Shown here: positions 49,908-60,071 of the stretch, piece by piece | How positions within the stretch are numbered: position 1 is the first letter of the stretch | How the letters are laid out: each line of letters starts with the position of its first letter | Source of the DNA: Mytilisepta virgata | Taxonomy: Eukaryota; Mollusca; Bivalvia; Mytilida; Mytilidae | Direction of reading: 5' to 3' | DNA length: 64,000 nt | Assembly: GCA_028015205.1 (NCBI GenBank) | Contig: CM051516.1 | Location: forward strand, 39,570,230 to 39,634,229 | Notes under the pieces: model-generated | The model's database searches: none | Told to the model about the DNA's origin: nothing | Seen by the model: the letters and a program-made list of their open reading frames with translations, nothing else | Program-made: the position numbers and the translations under genes

Positions 49908-52128
49908 CCAAAACTCTGCAACCTTTAATACTTCATCAGTTCTTAAATCAAACAGCTATTTTGTGTACCAAATTAACTCAAAATTCTATCTAAATTTTGA
50001 ACTTATTCCACTGATTCAGGCTACTGCAATTAATTGTTTGTTGTAATGAGAATTGAATATGTCTGTGCATGTATATGTATCAAATTATTGTTTCTAGCAA
50101 TCTTTTACAAATAAATCAATAATCAAATGAAATAAATGAGACACATTGAAAATGCATTAAGCTTTATATTTTAAAGATGGAAAAAAGGAATGCTCTTAAG
50201 GTAAAATTGTTCTTGAAAAAAGTGAAAAATTTCATTTGGATATTTTTATGTAACACTTTTCCAAAATTCATACCAGAATCATCATCAGATTCTAAAATTA
50301 TAATTTCATACAGAGTTCTTTCACTTATCAGTAAGTGAACTAGTTGGCTGACTTACATAATTGATAGCTCCCAATGGTAAGAAATTATTTTATCCCCATT
50401 CAGTTTAAAGTAATCTATGCAATGTTAAAATTCTAAAACTGCAAGTATTAAGAAATTTATGCTTCAAAGACATTTTTGATGTAGCTTATTTATGTTGAAA
50501 ATATTAAATATGTATATTCCTAGGTGGTTAAAATAGATTTTCAAACAGCAGCCAACCGTCATAATTATTGCCAAGGAAAACAAGTCCTAATAAATTTCTA
50601 GAAATTTAAATTTTTTTGTTGGATTGGTGATTCCAGAAAGTTTTTGGAAAGGGCTACACAAGGGAAGACATTCTCCAACAAATTTTAGGCATACTTAGTA
50701 CAAATATGGTATTGTTATTTATTTGACATACAATAATACTTCACACTCTAAGCTGAAAGTGACATACCGGGAGTATGTATTTTATTTTAAATAATGAAAG
50801 ATTACCCTTTCAAAAATTAGTCCAACTTTAAAGGAGGTCTATTATCATTTGTTTATGTTCAATTTCATCTCACCCTCTTGCATAAAATTATTGACTTAAA
50901 TATGACTTAAAACGCTCATCCTCTTTCATAAAATCATTAAAACACAACTGGCAAATCCACATCACATTACATTGTTGTCAATTTACAATTATTTCTATAT
51001 TTGAATAATTTTCCCCCAAATTTCTCAAATTATTGTTCTAATTAAACAAAACTTAAAATTTGCTTCCTTTAGCCTAATAAGTAATATGCTGTGTCTTAAT
51101 TTTACAGGTTTTAATTTAATGCTTCATCAAATAAGCATGTCAAAACATAATTGGATGTGTCTGTTTTAAAAGAATCTTGCAGAAAAAAAAGAGAGAGATG
51201 AAAAATGAAGTGAAAATGCAGCTGATTTTAAAAACAGATGGAAAAAATGTTGATACAAGATTCTAAATCATTTGTATTGTTGATTTTTGGTCGTTAGCTG
51301 TGTTTTGAAGTATAAACATACAAGATAAGATTTATGATGATTACATATTAAATGCTGATATAAATGGTTTTTAATTACGATTTTAAGAACAAGACACTTA
51401 ACAGTGTTATTAAATGAATTTTTTACCTCCCTAACTGAAGTACAATTTTGTCGTCAACAGATTCTAACAAAAATTCTTGAATTGAAATCAGGTATAACAT
51501 TTTATAACATGAAGTCTTAAAGAAACAGCAAAGTTATTGCTTTTATTCATAATGTCATAGAAAGAGCAGCAACTGATTAATCAAGCTTGGTGAGGAGGGA
51601 GAAGGGGTGGATGCAGGAAGACGTAATCTTGGATCCTTAATTTTTTATTTTACTTTTATTTTAATTTTTATGCTGCAACAGGGATCATATAATACTAACT
51701 TCATATACAGTTCCTGGCTGCACCCATAAGCCCAGTTGGATTCTTTTCAGCATGCAAGGATGTCTTATTGGTCACAATGCATGTATAATATTTAGGCCCT
51801 TAATTCATATTCATTCATGGTGGTCTAAAAATCGATTAAGGGTCCACAGAAAAATACAATTTTTTTATTTTATAATTGTGAAATATGATAAACCTCACCC
51901 TTAAAGCCCCATCTACGTCTGGATGAGAAGGTGGTCAGTACTTTTTAGGGGCAATTTTTGGTCCCTTTCTACTTCTACTTCATAATTGGCTGCCTTCAAC
52001 TGTCTGAAGTTTATGCCAATGTGTGTGTACTGTGCTGCGAACGCTAAATATAATTTAACATAATTTAACCCCCCCCCCCAAAAAAAAGAAGGTTTTTTTA
52101 ATTATTTTATTTTACTATAAGATAAAAC

Positions 52129-53674
52129 TACACTGAACCGCAAAAGAAATCTCGCACAAAATGACATGTTCACATACATTTATTTCAAAGTGACATTTAT
52201 ATATTTTAAATTAATTTTTACAAAATTTAATGAATGATTTACAGTCTTTTGGTTACAATGTTCACAAAAACGTCACAATTGTCGCAACGTCACATGTTTT
52301 CAATGCTGTGCTCCCACGTCCGTTAATAACGTGTATGTCCTCCACCGGCACCAATTACTGCGGCACATCTTCGGTACATGGAGTTGATGAGCCGATTAAT
52401 AAACGCCATCAGAATACGTGCCCATACTCTCTGAAACGCTTGTGAAAGTTCAGCTGCAGTTGTCGGACTTGGCTGCTCATTATTCAACCGTCTTTGAACT
52501 TCGTCCCATAAATGTTCAATAGGGTTTAAATCTGGACTCAAAGCCGGCCAATCCATAACAGTAATGTTATTCTGCTGTAGGAAGTCTCTTGTGGCTCTTG
52601 CGGTATGCGCACGTGCATTGTCCTGTTGGAAAGTCTTGTTTTGATGACGTGCGAAATGGGGCTGAACATGGGGTGTCAAGACTTGGTCGATGTAACGGGC
52701 AGCTGTTACGCCATTTCCTCTGCCTGGGCCAAGGTTCTGAAAGATGACTGGACCAAGTTTAACGTTAAGGCCGATTCCACCCCATACCATGATGCTAGGT
52801 CCTCCCCACGCGTCTGTTTCCAGAATGCAGCTGTCTTCGTAACGTTCCCCGCGTCTTCTCCACACTCTGGTTCTGCCATCGGCTGTTGAAATGCAGTAAC
52901 GGCTTTCGTCAGAGAAGATGATGTTACGCCATTGTCGATTTCGCCAATTCTGTCGCTGAGTGGCCCACTGAAGACGAGCTTGACGGTGTCGAGGAGTAAG
53001 AATAGGTCCTCTTGCTGGACGGCGACATCTCATGTTTCTAGCAGCTAATCGCCGACGAACCGTATCATCACTTATGGGTCGTCCATGTGTTCCAACAGTG
53101 TTTCTGGCAGTTTCGGCAGCTGGGGTGAACCGATTCATCAAATGGTGACGAACAATGCCTCTATTCTGTCTAAGGGTAGTGACTTGGGGTCTACCACTCC
53201 GTGGACGGTCATTTGTGCTGTTTGTTGCATTGTACCGTGTCCGTAGACGTTCAATTGTTCGAACAGCACAGTTGAAGTCGTTGGCAATAACTCTGGCAGA
53301 TTGCCCAGCATCCAATCGACCAATGGCCTGTTCTCTCTGTTGTGGAGTCAGACGTGGCATACCTTCTGTGTCAACACTGATACTAACACTCTTTAATTTT
53401 CTCCAGCCTTTTATACCCATAAAGGAGCATGAATTTCACGAACATTTAAGATTTAAGAAAAATTACCGCCAATTGTGTCCCACGAGCGGTTTTAGGTACG
53501 GTCGCTCTACGATATCAACTGAAAATTATTCAACCGAAAATTTAATTCACAGGTAATTTAATCTTACCTGGTGATGTAATCGTAATACTGATTATATAAA
53601 AATCATTAAATAATATTTATTTTGAATTTTGCTAACATTTTGAAAAAGCGACGTTTCTTCTGCGGTTCAGTATA
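52129..53674 (-). mobile_element. Complete Tc1-like DNA transposon (DD34E), 1542 bp
   Basis: Element 52131-53672, flanked by TA on both sides. Terminal inverted repeats of about 24 bp: CACTGAACCGCAAAAGAAAT at the left against TACTGAACCGCAGAAGAAAC read inward from the right. The single gene inside is on the minus strand and uninterrupted. Complete ends, a proper TA target and an open transposase suggest a recent and perhaps still mobile copy, although some terminal mismatches are present. Confidence 0.92.
52323..53360 (-). CDS. Tc1/mariner-superfamily transposase, DD34E, apparently intact
   Basis: Cut-and-paste transposase, 345 residues from the Met at 53360; the frame is open a further 20 codons upstream, but M-P-R-L-T-P-Q-Q-R-E is the usual start of this family and the length fits. 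Residues 5-45 form the first helix-turn-helix, followed by a GRPR-like motif ('DRPRSGRPQV', 51-60) and the second DNA-binding domain to about 125. The catalytic core shows Asp151 (IIFSDESRY), Asp247 (FQQDNARAHTA) and Glu282 (SPDLNPIEHLWDE); there are 34 residues between Asp247 and Glu282, hence DD34E. It is GC-richer than its surroundings. The overlapping frames on both strands are shadows. Confidence 0.96.
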   Translation of the reverse strand: MPRLTPQQREQAIGRLDAGQSARVIANDFNCAVRTIERLRTRYNATNSTNDRPRSGRPQVTTLRQNRGIVRHHLMNRFTPAAETARNTVGTHGRPISDDTVRRRLAARNMRCRRPARGPILTPRHRQARLQWATQRQNWRNRQWRNIIFSDESRYCISTADGRTRVWRRRGERYEDSCILETDAWGGPSIMVWGGIGLNVKLGPVIFQNLGPGRGNGVTAARYIDQVLTPHVQPHFARHQNKTFQQDNARAHTARATRDFLQQNNITVMDWPALSPDLNPIEHLWDEVQRRLNNEQPSPTTAAELSQAFQRVWARILMAFINRLINSMYRRCAAVIGAGGGHTRY

Positions 53675-54310
53675 TATACAAATGTTAATGATGATTTAAC
53701 GATTTATGGCCGAAACAGCTGCTTTGAATGACTCCACGAGTCACTCATTACAGTGTTCAGTGGGAGACTCTTTCAGTTGCGAATAGTTCGAATAGTTCGT
53801 GGAGAGAAGGATTGCTGTGGTAGTTGTAACCGTGTCGATGATATTTGATATGAGAGGGGATGCATGTTACGAGTAAGTCTGGTTGATGGTACGAGTTTGT
53901 CTATTTTTGAATCTTAACTCAGTTAAGGTAGGGTCTATAAGGTAAGATAAGGTGCCGTGCCATTTTTGTATATTTCACCTTATATTAAAAGATTATCGTT
54001 ATAACAGATGTCTAGTAGATACCTACACAAACACTTGAACTGGTAACGCTTAATGCATAGGAGCATTGTAATAGTCGCTAATTTTCAGAAACCAGTCCAC
54101 GGCTAAGTTCAAACGCGCGTCTGGTGTCCGGGTCTGAACAACTAGCTTAAATATGTCATTTTTCCTGTTCAAAATATATTTTCTTTTATAGACCACAACA
54201 AATCTGAAAGGACCCATAAAATGGCTCAATTGATTATAAAAAATGCACCATTTTAAAATTTACTTTATGAGGGCGCACTCGAACACACAAATACAAATTA
54301 AGATTTATAA

Positions 54311-54930
54311 TAGAAGTACTAAGGGTTCATTCCTTGTATTGCACATGGTAGATCTCCTTAGCTGAAATTTGGCTTCCTATTTCGGTATATTTGGTTATGA
54401 GTACTTCTTGTTTAAAACAAGTTTGGTTTTTGGTCTTCCAAATGTTTCGGTTTTAATGCTCTGATGATCGGTAACTCCATGAAATGCAGCACAGTATCTA
54501 ATATTAGTATCTTTGGATTGTTATTTTGAAACTCCTGGGACGATGCCTCTGCATGGTGGATCCTAGGTCCCCGAGGGTATTCGCCAACTCAGTCGTCAGA
54601 CTTGTCTGTCTGACATGATTATTCAATGATTTGTTACAGAAATTACCAGTATTTAGCAAAATTCAAAAATAATAGAAATACTCAGGGTTCATTCCTTGTA
54701 TTGCACATGGTAGATCTCCTTAGCTGAAATTTGGCTTCTTATTTCGGTATTTTTTTATTATGAGTACTTCTTGTTTAAAACAAGTTTGGTTTTTGGTCTT
54801 CCAAATGTTTCGGTTTAAATTCTGCTGATGACAGGTAACCAACCCCTTGTACTCCTTGAAATGGGTTGTATACAGCTAGTACAAATTTACTATATCTAAT
54901 ATTAGTATCTTTGGATTGTTATTTTGATAA
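54311..54930. repeat. Direct repeat, two copies of about 225-260 bp
   Basis: Copies at 54311-54534 and 54672-54930 share long near-identical runs, including gggttcattccttgtattgc, tggtagatctccttagctga and atctaatattagtatctttgg. The second copy has a roughly 35-bp insertion containing ccaaccccttgtactccttg. This may be a duplicated end of one element or a local duplication. No coding content. Confidence 0.85.
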
Positions 54931-55146
54931 TTTAAAGTCCCAGAAAAGTTGTATTCCTTCAGATTCAAATGCCCTACATTAAATGCCAGCATTTACAAGA
55001 GAAAATACATCAGACCTATATAAACCAACATTTACAATAGAAGTCATTGCCGTAAATTCCATTGAGAAGAAGGCAGCTCCCAAGTTTGTATAGTCCCTCC
55101 AGTAAAGGAGGGGTGAGATCTTTTACATTAAGTATTTATGCAGAGG

Positions 55147-55444
55147 TAAGGGAACAACCATTTGATTTGTAATTGGGGGGGGGGGGTGCTAAGATCAAAT
55201 GTTTGGTCCTGCCTATTTTGATCGTCAAAATTTTGGTCCTGTATTTTTTTTTTTTTTTGCAGCCTAAATTTTTCTTTTTATTTAAACTGACCGAAAAAAC
55301 ACCTTGATTGACACAGGTCCTGCATTTTTTTCATACCTAAAGTGATCCTGTCTTTTTATTTTGCCAAAATCCTGATCCTGCTTTTCTATTTCAAATTTGA
55401 TCCTAGACCCCCTCCCCCATAAAAATCAAATAATTGCTCCCTAA
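55147..55444. mobile_element. PIF/Harbinger-like MITE with G/C-run ends, 292 bp
   Basis: Element 55150-55441, flanked by TAA on both sides. The left end, GGGAACAACCATTTGATTT, is followed by a run of at least ten G; the right end reads back as GGGAGCAATTATTTGATTT followed by G-runs. Inside are several gatcctg/ggtcctg phrases. A diverged relative with the same internal phrases (ggtcctgcatttttcactcc) lies at about 60809-61020. Non-autonomous. Confidence 0.72.
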
Positions 55445-56927
55445 ACACTTGAAACTAAGAAATCCGAAAATGCTCAGTAACGCCTTTAAGTATGCATGCA
55501 AGATTATTCATGTAAAGTATATAATACCAGACAAAATTCTTACTTAAGTTTGTGTTTAAATAAAATACATGTCGGTATTTGATTTCAAAGGAATATTTTT
55601 AGATCATCACTCACACCATGAATATGTTGCCTTCTTGCCTCTGTCATATTTATTATTTTAAAGCAATATAAGAACAATTTATTGGTCTTTTTCACTAATA
55701 TAGCAGTTCACGTATACTATTACTACTATTATCTGTAGACTTACCGAAAACGTGTTCTTCTTCCAGTTATCAGTATGAACGAAATAGGCGCCAAACAATC
55801 TGATTGAATAATAAAACCGAGATTGTCAACAAAGGTAACATATTTTTAAATAATTTAAATTTAAACGTTTGTTGACATAAACGCATCACATGGTTATAAA
55901 TTTTTAAAATAATCCACTTTAGGGAGACCCCGGTCGAAAACTCGTAGTACTATCTCGACTGCTGCTTTTAGAAAGTTAAGAAAAGTTGTTAACAGCTAAC
56001 AAGGGAGGCAAACAAGAGATTTGATTACAATAGCAGATGTATAATTATTGCGAAACAGCAAACTATTAACGCTTAATCTAGATCGATCTTATTTGGGTCA
56101 AAACATCCCAGAAAAAAACTTGATTATTATTTTGAGATGATAGTCAAACAGAAGAAAGTATAAGAACAAAAATATCTTATCATACACAAAATTAAGTTTG
56201 CAATAAATATAATTACCTATAGGTATTGCACGTATGTTGTCTCATAAAAAGTATACAAAGAAATTTCTATGTAAAAGTTAGATTAAATAACTTCTTTGAT
56301 ATATTAAATAAATCAGATTTGGTGCCACAAAACTACAAATTACATCGACTAATGTTTCTCTGAAATGGAAATTACAAAACTTCTTGGCTTTGTTTTTCTA
56401 AACCTGATCAAATAGAAGACTGGAGCAATCAAAACGGCGAAGATTTGTGACATTAAAATACTAATGAACAGTAACGGAAGCAAGTCTCTACTATCAGTTA
56501 TACTGCGCCAGTGGATAGTTAGATCTGGCTTTAGCAGGAAGATGAAATTAACAATTAGGAAACACGATACAAAATTTAGAAAGTGTGAAAAAGACGCGAA
56601 ATCAGGAGTATGACTGACGTCTGTAACATACTCTGCTTATCTAGTACATGTACTCTGGTGCAAGTTACCATGACCTTCGATTGAGAAATAAATAATTTCT
56701 GGTACAAAAGTTTAATCAGGCTCTAATCAAGGATATATACGGTAACCGTTGTCATCACAAATTGATTCAACATTAAAACGTTCCAATATCAAAAAGACTA
56801 TTTGTTTTCGCTGTCAGAACATATGCTCCTCCACAATAATGTGACTATCATAGGATACCTCGATGGAAGTTAGGTGTTCCGAGTCTACTTCGTTCCCTCT
56901 AACGATTTTGGGAGGTTGATTAGTGCA

Positions 56928-57522
56928 AGTAGTATATGGGCACAGGCAAATTAATATATAGAAAGTGACGCCATTGAAACCGGAAGTCACGTGACGGGAA
57001 CAGAAGTACCCGGAAGTGGTTTGCGCGCATGCGCAACCGGAAGCGATGGATTTTCGCGCCATTTCTCCTTTATTTGTTTACGGAAGTGACATAAGTCACG
57101 TGCTTGGACCAGGATGTGTCATCTGCGCATGTTCAGGCGGAATCGGAAGTGGTTTGCGCGCATGCGCAACCGAAAGTGATGGATTTTCGCGCAATTTTCC
57201 CATTACTTGATAAAGGGAGTGACGTAAGTCATGTGCCCGGATGTGTAGTCTGCGCATGTGTGACCGGAACCGGAAGTAACCGGAAGTGGTTTGCGCGCAA
57301 CCGGAAATCGTGTATTTTTCCGGAATTTTCCCTTTATTTGTTTGGATTATCTCCCCTTTTTCCGCGCTTCCCGGACGTCTCTCGGCCTTTCATGGGTATG
57401 TATAGGGGTCTCGTATCGAGTCTCTACGGACTGATACTCTCACTGTTATGTCGGAGTCCGAGAGTATACGAAGTACAGAGGTACTGTTGGATTATCTCGC
57501 CCTTTCCGGCGCTTTTCACCAC
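56928..57522 (+). repeat. Left long terminal inverted repeat of the Polinton-like element
   Basis: Inverted relative of 60119-60727. After 37 bp of A+T-rich end sequence it has two clear tandem units of about 133 bp and a partial third. Each carries CCGGAAGTGGTTTGCGCGCA(TGCGCA), a gattttcgcgc segment, a kggaagtgacrtaagtcacgtg segment and tctgcgcatgt. These match NRF-1 (GCGCATGCGC at 57025 and 57158), ETS (CCGGAAGT), E2F (TTTTCGCGC at 57051 and 57184), CREB/ATF (TGACGTAA at 57220) and E-box (CACGTG at 57097) consensus sites. The inner part has ggggtctcgtatcgagtctc and ctgatactctcactgttatg, shared with the right end. Confidence 0.85.
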
Positions 57523-57689
57523 GGGTTATGTTTTCCGTTCGTTCAAGGGTGACCAAATGTAGAATTTGATTATATCCCTTACGCACAGCTGTTGCTGTTA
57601 AAATTAGGTAAATGGAGGGGTGTACTTAGCAACCGCCTTACCAACGGCGGCCCATTTCATTGCTCTATGATGCACTTCGTTTCTCTTCT

Positions 57690-58260
57690 CTTGCTCCATG
57701 CCGCTCTTCGCTGCTTGTCGCTGTTCATCGCTACTCATGACTATACTCGCGTGCTCATTTTGGTTTTTTGGTGCTACTTGTCGCTGTTTTTGCTGCTGCT
57801 CCTGCTGCTGCCTCTGCTTGTTGCTGTTCGTCATCGCGGCTCTTCTCTTGCTCATCGCTGTTTTTTCTTACTCTTTGCTGTTCATCGCTAATCATGACTA
57901 TACTCATGTGCTCATTTCAGTTTGTTTGGTGGTACTTGTCGCTGTTTTCGCTGCTGCTTTTAGCTGTTCGTCGTCGCTGCTGTTCTCTTGCTCATCGATG
58001 TTTTTCTCTTGCTCTTTGCTGTTCATCGCTAATCATGACTATACTCATGTGCTCATTTCAGTTATTTTGGTGCCACTTGTCGCTGTTTTCGCTGCTGCTT
58101 TTTGCTGTTCGTCATCGCTGCTCTTCTCTTGCTCATCGCTGTTTTTCTCTTGCTCTTTGCTGTTCATCGCGACTCTTGACTATACTCACGTGCTCATTTC
58201 GGTTTTTTGGTGCTACTTGTCGCATTTTTCGCTGTTGCTGCTAGTGGTGGTCTATTGTCC
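57690..58260. repeat. 141-bp tandem repeat, about four copies
   Basis: The phrase gactatactc starts at 57739, 57896, 58037 and 58178: spacings 157, 141 and 141. Each unit contains tgctcatttcggttttttgg-type and cgctgttttcgctgctgctt-type sequence. 141 is a multiple of three, so plus-strand frames stay open for up to 188 codons, giving a Cys/Leu/Phe-rich low-complexity product; on the minus strand the repeats encode Gln/Glu/Lys-rich sequence (57604-57855 is open for 83 codons) but are broken by stops. Which strand, if any, was coding is unresolved; the Gln-rich minus-strand reading agrees with the orientation of the other frames in the element. Confidence 0.85.
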
Positions 58261-58540
58261 TTAGTCAAAGATTGGATCTGTGCGAGAGCACCCTTACATC
58301 CGGGTCATTTATCCAGGCTTGTGACTGGCTATCATAAGATAGGCTGCATTAGCCCTCCTCAATTTTTAAGGCCACTCTGCATTTGTCCAGGCTTGACCGG
58401 TTATATATATGTATAAACATGTATAGGCTACATTACCCCTCCTTCCATTTTTAAATTTTTTTTAAATTTTTTAATTTTTTAAAATATTTTATTTTTCTAT
58501 TTTTCTTTGTAATATGTCAATGTTAGTGCCAATTCCTCCG

Positions 58541-59006
58541 TCACATAGAGCCACTGCTGTCTTCAGCTGGTGGTGGGTCGTAGTCGTTCAATACAGGGTT
58601 AAGCAGATATTTTTGTTTTCCTACGGTATATTCCCATGATTCTTTTGATTCGTAATCTTCCTCTTCTCTCAAGTGTTTAGCCGTTTTCTTGATGTTTCTA
58701 TGTACGGGGTCTTTATTCAAGTTTTGATGCCAGGACATCAGTCCGAGGTAATGCTTTGGTATTTCGTCTCTGTACGAGTCAAACATTGCTGCCAAGCGTG
58801 CCTTGTCTTCTTCCATTCCGGCTTCGACTAGTTCGTTTACTGTCTGTGAGTATTCCGATTGATGTACTAAATGTTCTATTCAAAATGACATCCCATGGAG
58901 ACGGTCCGCATTGCTCTTCGGAGTCTTCGTTGGATCTATGGTCACTACTTTGTTCCGATTCCTCGTTATCGGCTTCTGTGGTGGTGTCTGAGACTGAATC
59001 ACTTTA
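58541..59006 (-). pseudogene. Decayed element gene: acidic segment plus conserved-looking domain
   Basis: Reading leftward, an acidic Ser/Glu/Asp-rich frame (about 59003-58880) ends in C-G-P-S-P-W-D-V-I. A frameshift follows and the sequence continues in another frame open to 58541, containing an Asp-Glu-Ile-Pro-Lys segment, a 'LGLMSWHQNLNKDPVHR' segment and a K-Q-K-Y-L-L-N-P motif. The 'helix, W-H-x-x-x-K-D-P, later K-R-K-F-L-L' layout is one I associate with zinc-finger proteins of metazoan mobile elements, recalled rather than checked. It is separated by one in-frame stop from the C2H2 finger at 59007-59090. With a frameshift and a stop it is presumed non-functional; the 91-codon frame 58541-58816 is its longest remnant. 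Confidence 0.55.
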
Positions 59007-59090
59007 GTCTGTTGAATCCTCTTCCATACCGTGTCGCTCTAGGTTGAAGTTTCGCTTGGACTGGTATTCACATATGTCACAGGTATACAT
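59004..59090 (-). pseudogene. C2H2-type zinc-finger fragment
   Basis: A 28-codon frame starting at ATG 59090 directly after the stop of the preceding frame (TAAATG). It encodes Y-T-C-D-I-C-E-Y-Q-S-K-R-N-F-N-L-E-R-H, a clear C-x2-C-x12-H first part of a C2H2 finger; the second His is not in its usual place. It ends at TAA 59006-59004 and the same frame continues as the acidic segment beyond. The context indicates an N-terminal finger of one decayed protein rather than a separate gene. Confidence 0.6.
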
Positions 59091-59577
59091 TTAAGTCGTC
59101 TTTCTTTCCTGGGATTCGATAGTAGAATGAGCCCCGGTCGTCCTGCAAGTGCTTATATTAGCTATAGGTTTCTCAACGGCATGTTGATTCATACACAAAC
59201 GTTTGGCAAAGTATTCGTTTCGAGATTGTTGCAGTTCAGATTTCACTTTCCTGATGAGGTCTCTATTAAGTCTTTTCCACTCGTTGTCAATCCTGATACA
59301 TCCCTTGCAGATATTCATGTTTTTGTAGAATTCAGCAAAGTTCCTGTTCACTTGACACTTTGTACATTTTTTTGTTTGGATCCACTTTGCTGGGTCCCCA
59401 ACTTGTGTTTTCCAGCCGTTTGGTTCTCGTCACTTTGGTTGGATGTATTTTCCGTTTCTTTTCCGGTTTTGTTTTGGCGTTAGAAAAATCCACAGGTATT
59501 AAATATCTAGCAGGAACCAATAAATCAACCAGAGGCGTTTTCGATTCTATTGATACGTGTGTGTTGTCTTCAAACAA
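59091..59577 (-). pseudogene. Decayed element gene with a C-x2-C...C-x2-C zinc motif
   Basis: Two overlapping minus-strand frames. The first (59577-59332, 81 codons) has a basic 'KTKPEKKRKIHPTKVTRTK' stretch. The second, reached by a one-base shift at an A7 run near 59377, carries K-C-T-K-C, then N-F-A-E-F-Y-K-N, then C-K-G-C: the small zinc-ribbon style motif seen in many phage, algal-virus and large-DNA-virus proteins. It ends in stop at 59091. Frame change at a homopolymer suggests mutation or sequencing error; programmed shifting is less likely. Function unknown, perhaps nucleic-acid binding. Confidence 0.5.
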
Positions 59578-59654
59578 CTGACGAAATTAAACAAAACCTC
59601 TGATTATATTTTCGTTAAAAGCTTTCTATTGGCGTCATGGTGACGAGGAGTGGT

Positions 59655-59893
59655 CTCGTTGATGTTATGATGAACAGCAAAGATGGCTGCGTCCATTTAT
59701 CACGGATCTGAAACAGAGCACCCTTATGAAACAGAAGTTTTAGATTCTTTCCGGACGGAAACGAATGTTCTCGGTCTCCTTTATGTTACGATGGACAGTA
59801 AAGATGGCTGTGCCCATATAACGCGGACCTGAAAGAGAGCACCCTTATGAAACGGAAATTTTAGAGTCTTCCCGGACGGGAATGAACATTTAC
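59655..59893. repeat. 120-bp tandem duplication inside the Polinton-like element
   Basis: Two units of about 120 bp, roughly 59659-59773 and 59781-59893. Shared phrases include 'gatggctgygyccat', gagcacccttatgaaac and ttccggacggraa. The motif gagagcaccctta also occurs at 58284, at the other side of the interior. It could be a duplicated promoter or leader; 'aagatggctg' contains an AAGATGGC sequence like a YY1 site. Confidence 0.75.
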
Positions 59894-59924
59894 GGATTCC
59901 AGTCCTACTCCAAACCCTTACTCG

Positions 59925-60040
59925 ATCCTAACTCTAACCATAACTCTACATCAACCCTAGTACTAACCCTAACCCCCAACTCTAACCCTAACCTTAGTCC
60001 TGCCTCTAACCCTTATCGTAGGTCTGACTCGTACTCTTAC
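59925..60040. repeat. Degenerate telomere-like (TAACCC)n tract
   Basis: Repeated phrases of the CTAACYCTAACC type: actaaccctaacccccaac, tctaaccctaacc, cctctaaccctta, ctctaacc. The canonical metazoan telomere unit on this strand is CCCTAA. The array is imperfect, about 115 bp, and lies just inside the right terminal repeat. Confidence 0.8.
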
Positions 60041-60071
60041 TCTAACCGATCATACCCCCACGTCGGTGGTT

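Larger units (their letters stand above)
47771..52130. other. Noncoding stretch with two MITEs
   Basis: Apart from the MITEs at 48418 and 49677, this is A+T-rich with no supported exon. A run of ten C at about 52070-52079 followed by A's lies just before the Tc1-like transposon. Confidence 0.6.
53675..56921. other. Noncoding with direct repeats and a MITE
   Basis: Contains the 54311-54930 direct repeat and the MITE at 55150 (listed separately). At 56280-56900 the sequence has no recognised gene. Otherwise nothing is supported. Confidence 0.55.

Noticed and set aside
52605..53556. Plus-strand and out-of-frame ORFs overlapping the Tc1 transposase
   Set aside because: Shadows of the GC-richer transposase gene; none has its own domain.
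57025..57292. CRISPR-like array from regularly spaced repeats
   Set aside because: Units are adjacent promoter-motif repeats of about 133 bp with no spacers, within an animal mobile element.
57698..58264. A 188-codon plus-strand frame rich in Cys, Leu and Phe, like a multi-pass membrane protein
   Set aside because: It follows the 141-bp tandem repeat, overlaps a second open frame of similar length, and has extreme low-complexity composition; hydrophobicity comes from CTG/CTT repeats.
59925..60040. A true chromosome end or telomere junction
   Set aside because: The repeats are degenerate, only about 115 bp long and flanked on both sides by element sequence with intact ends.
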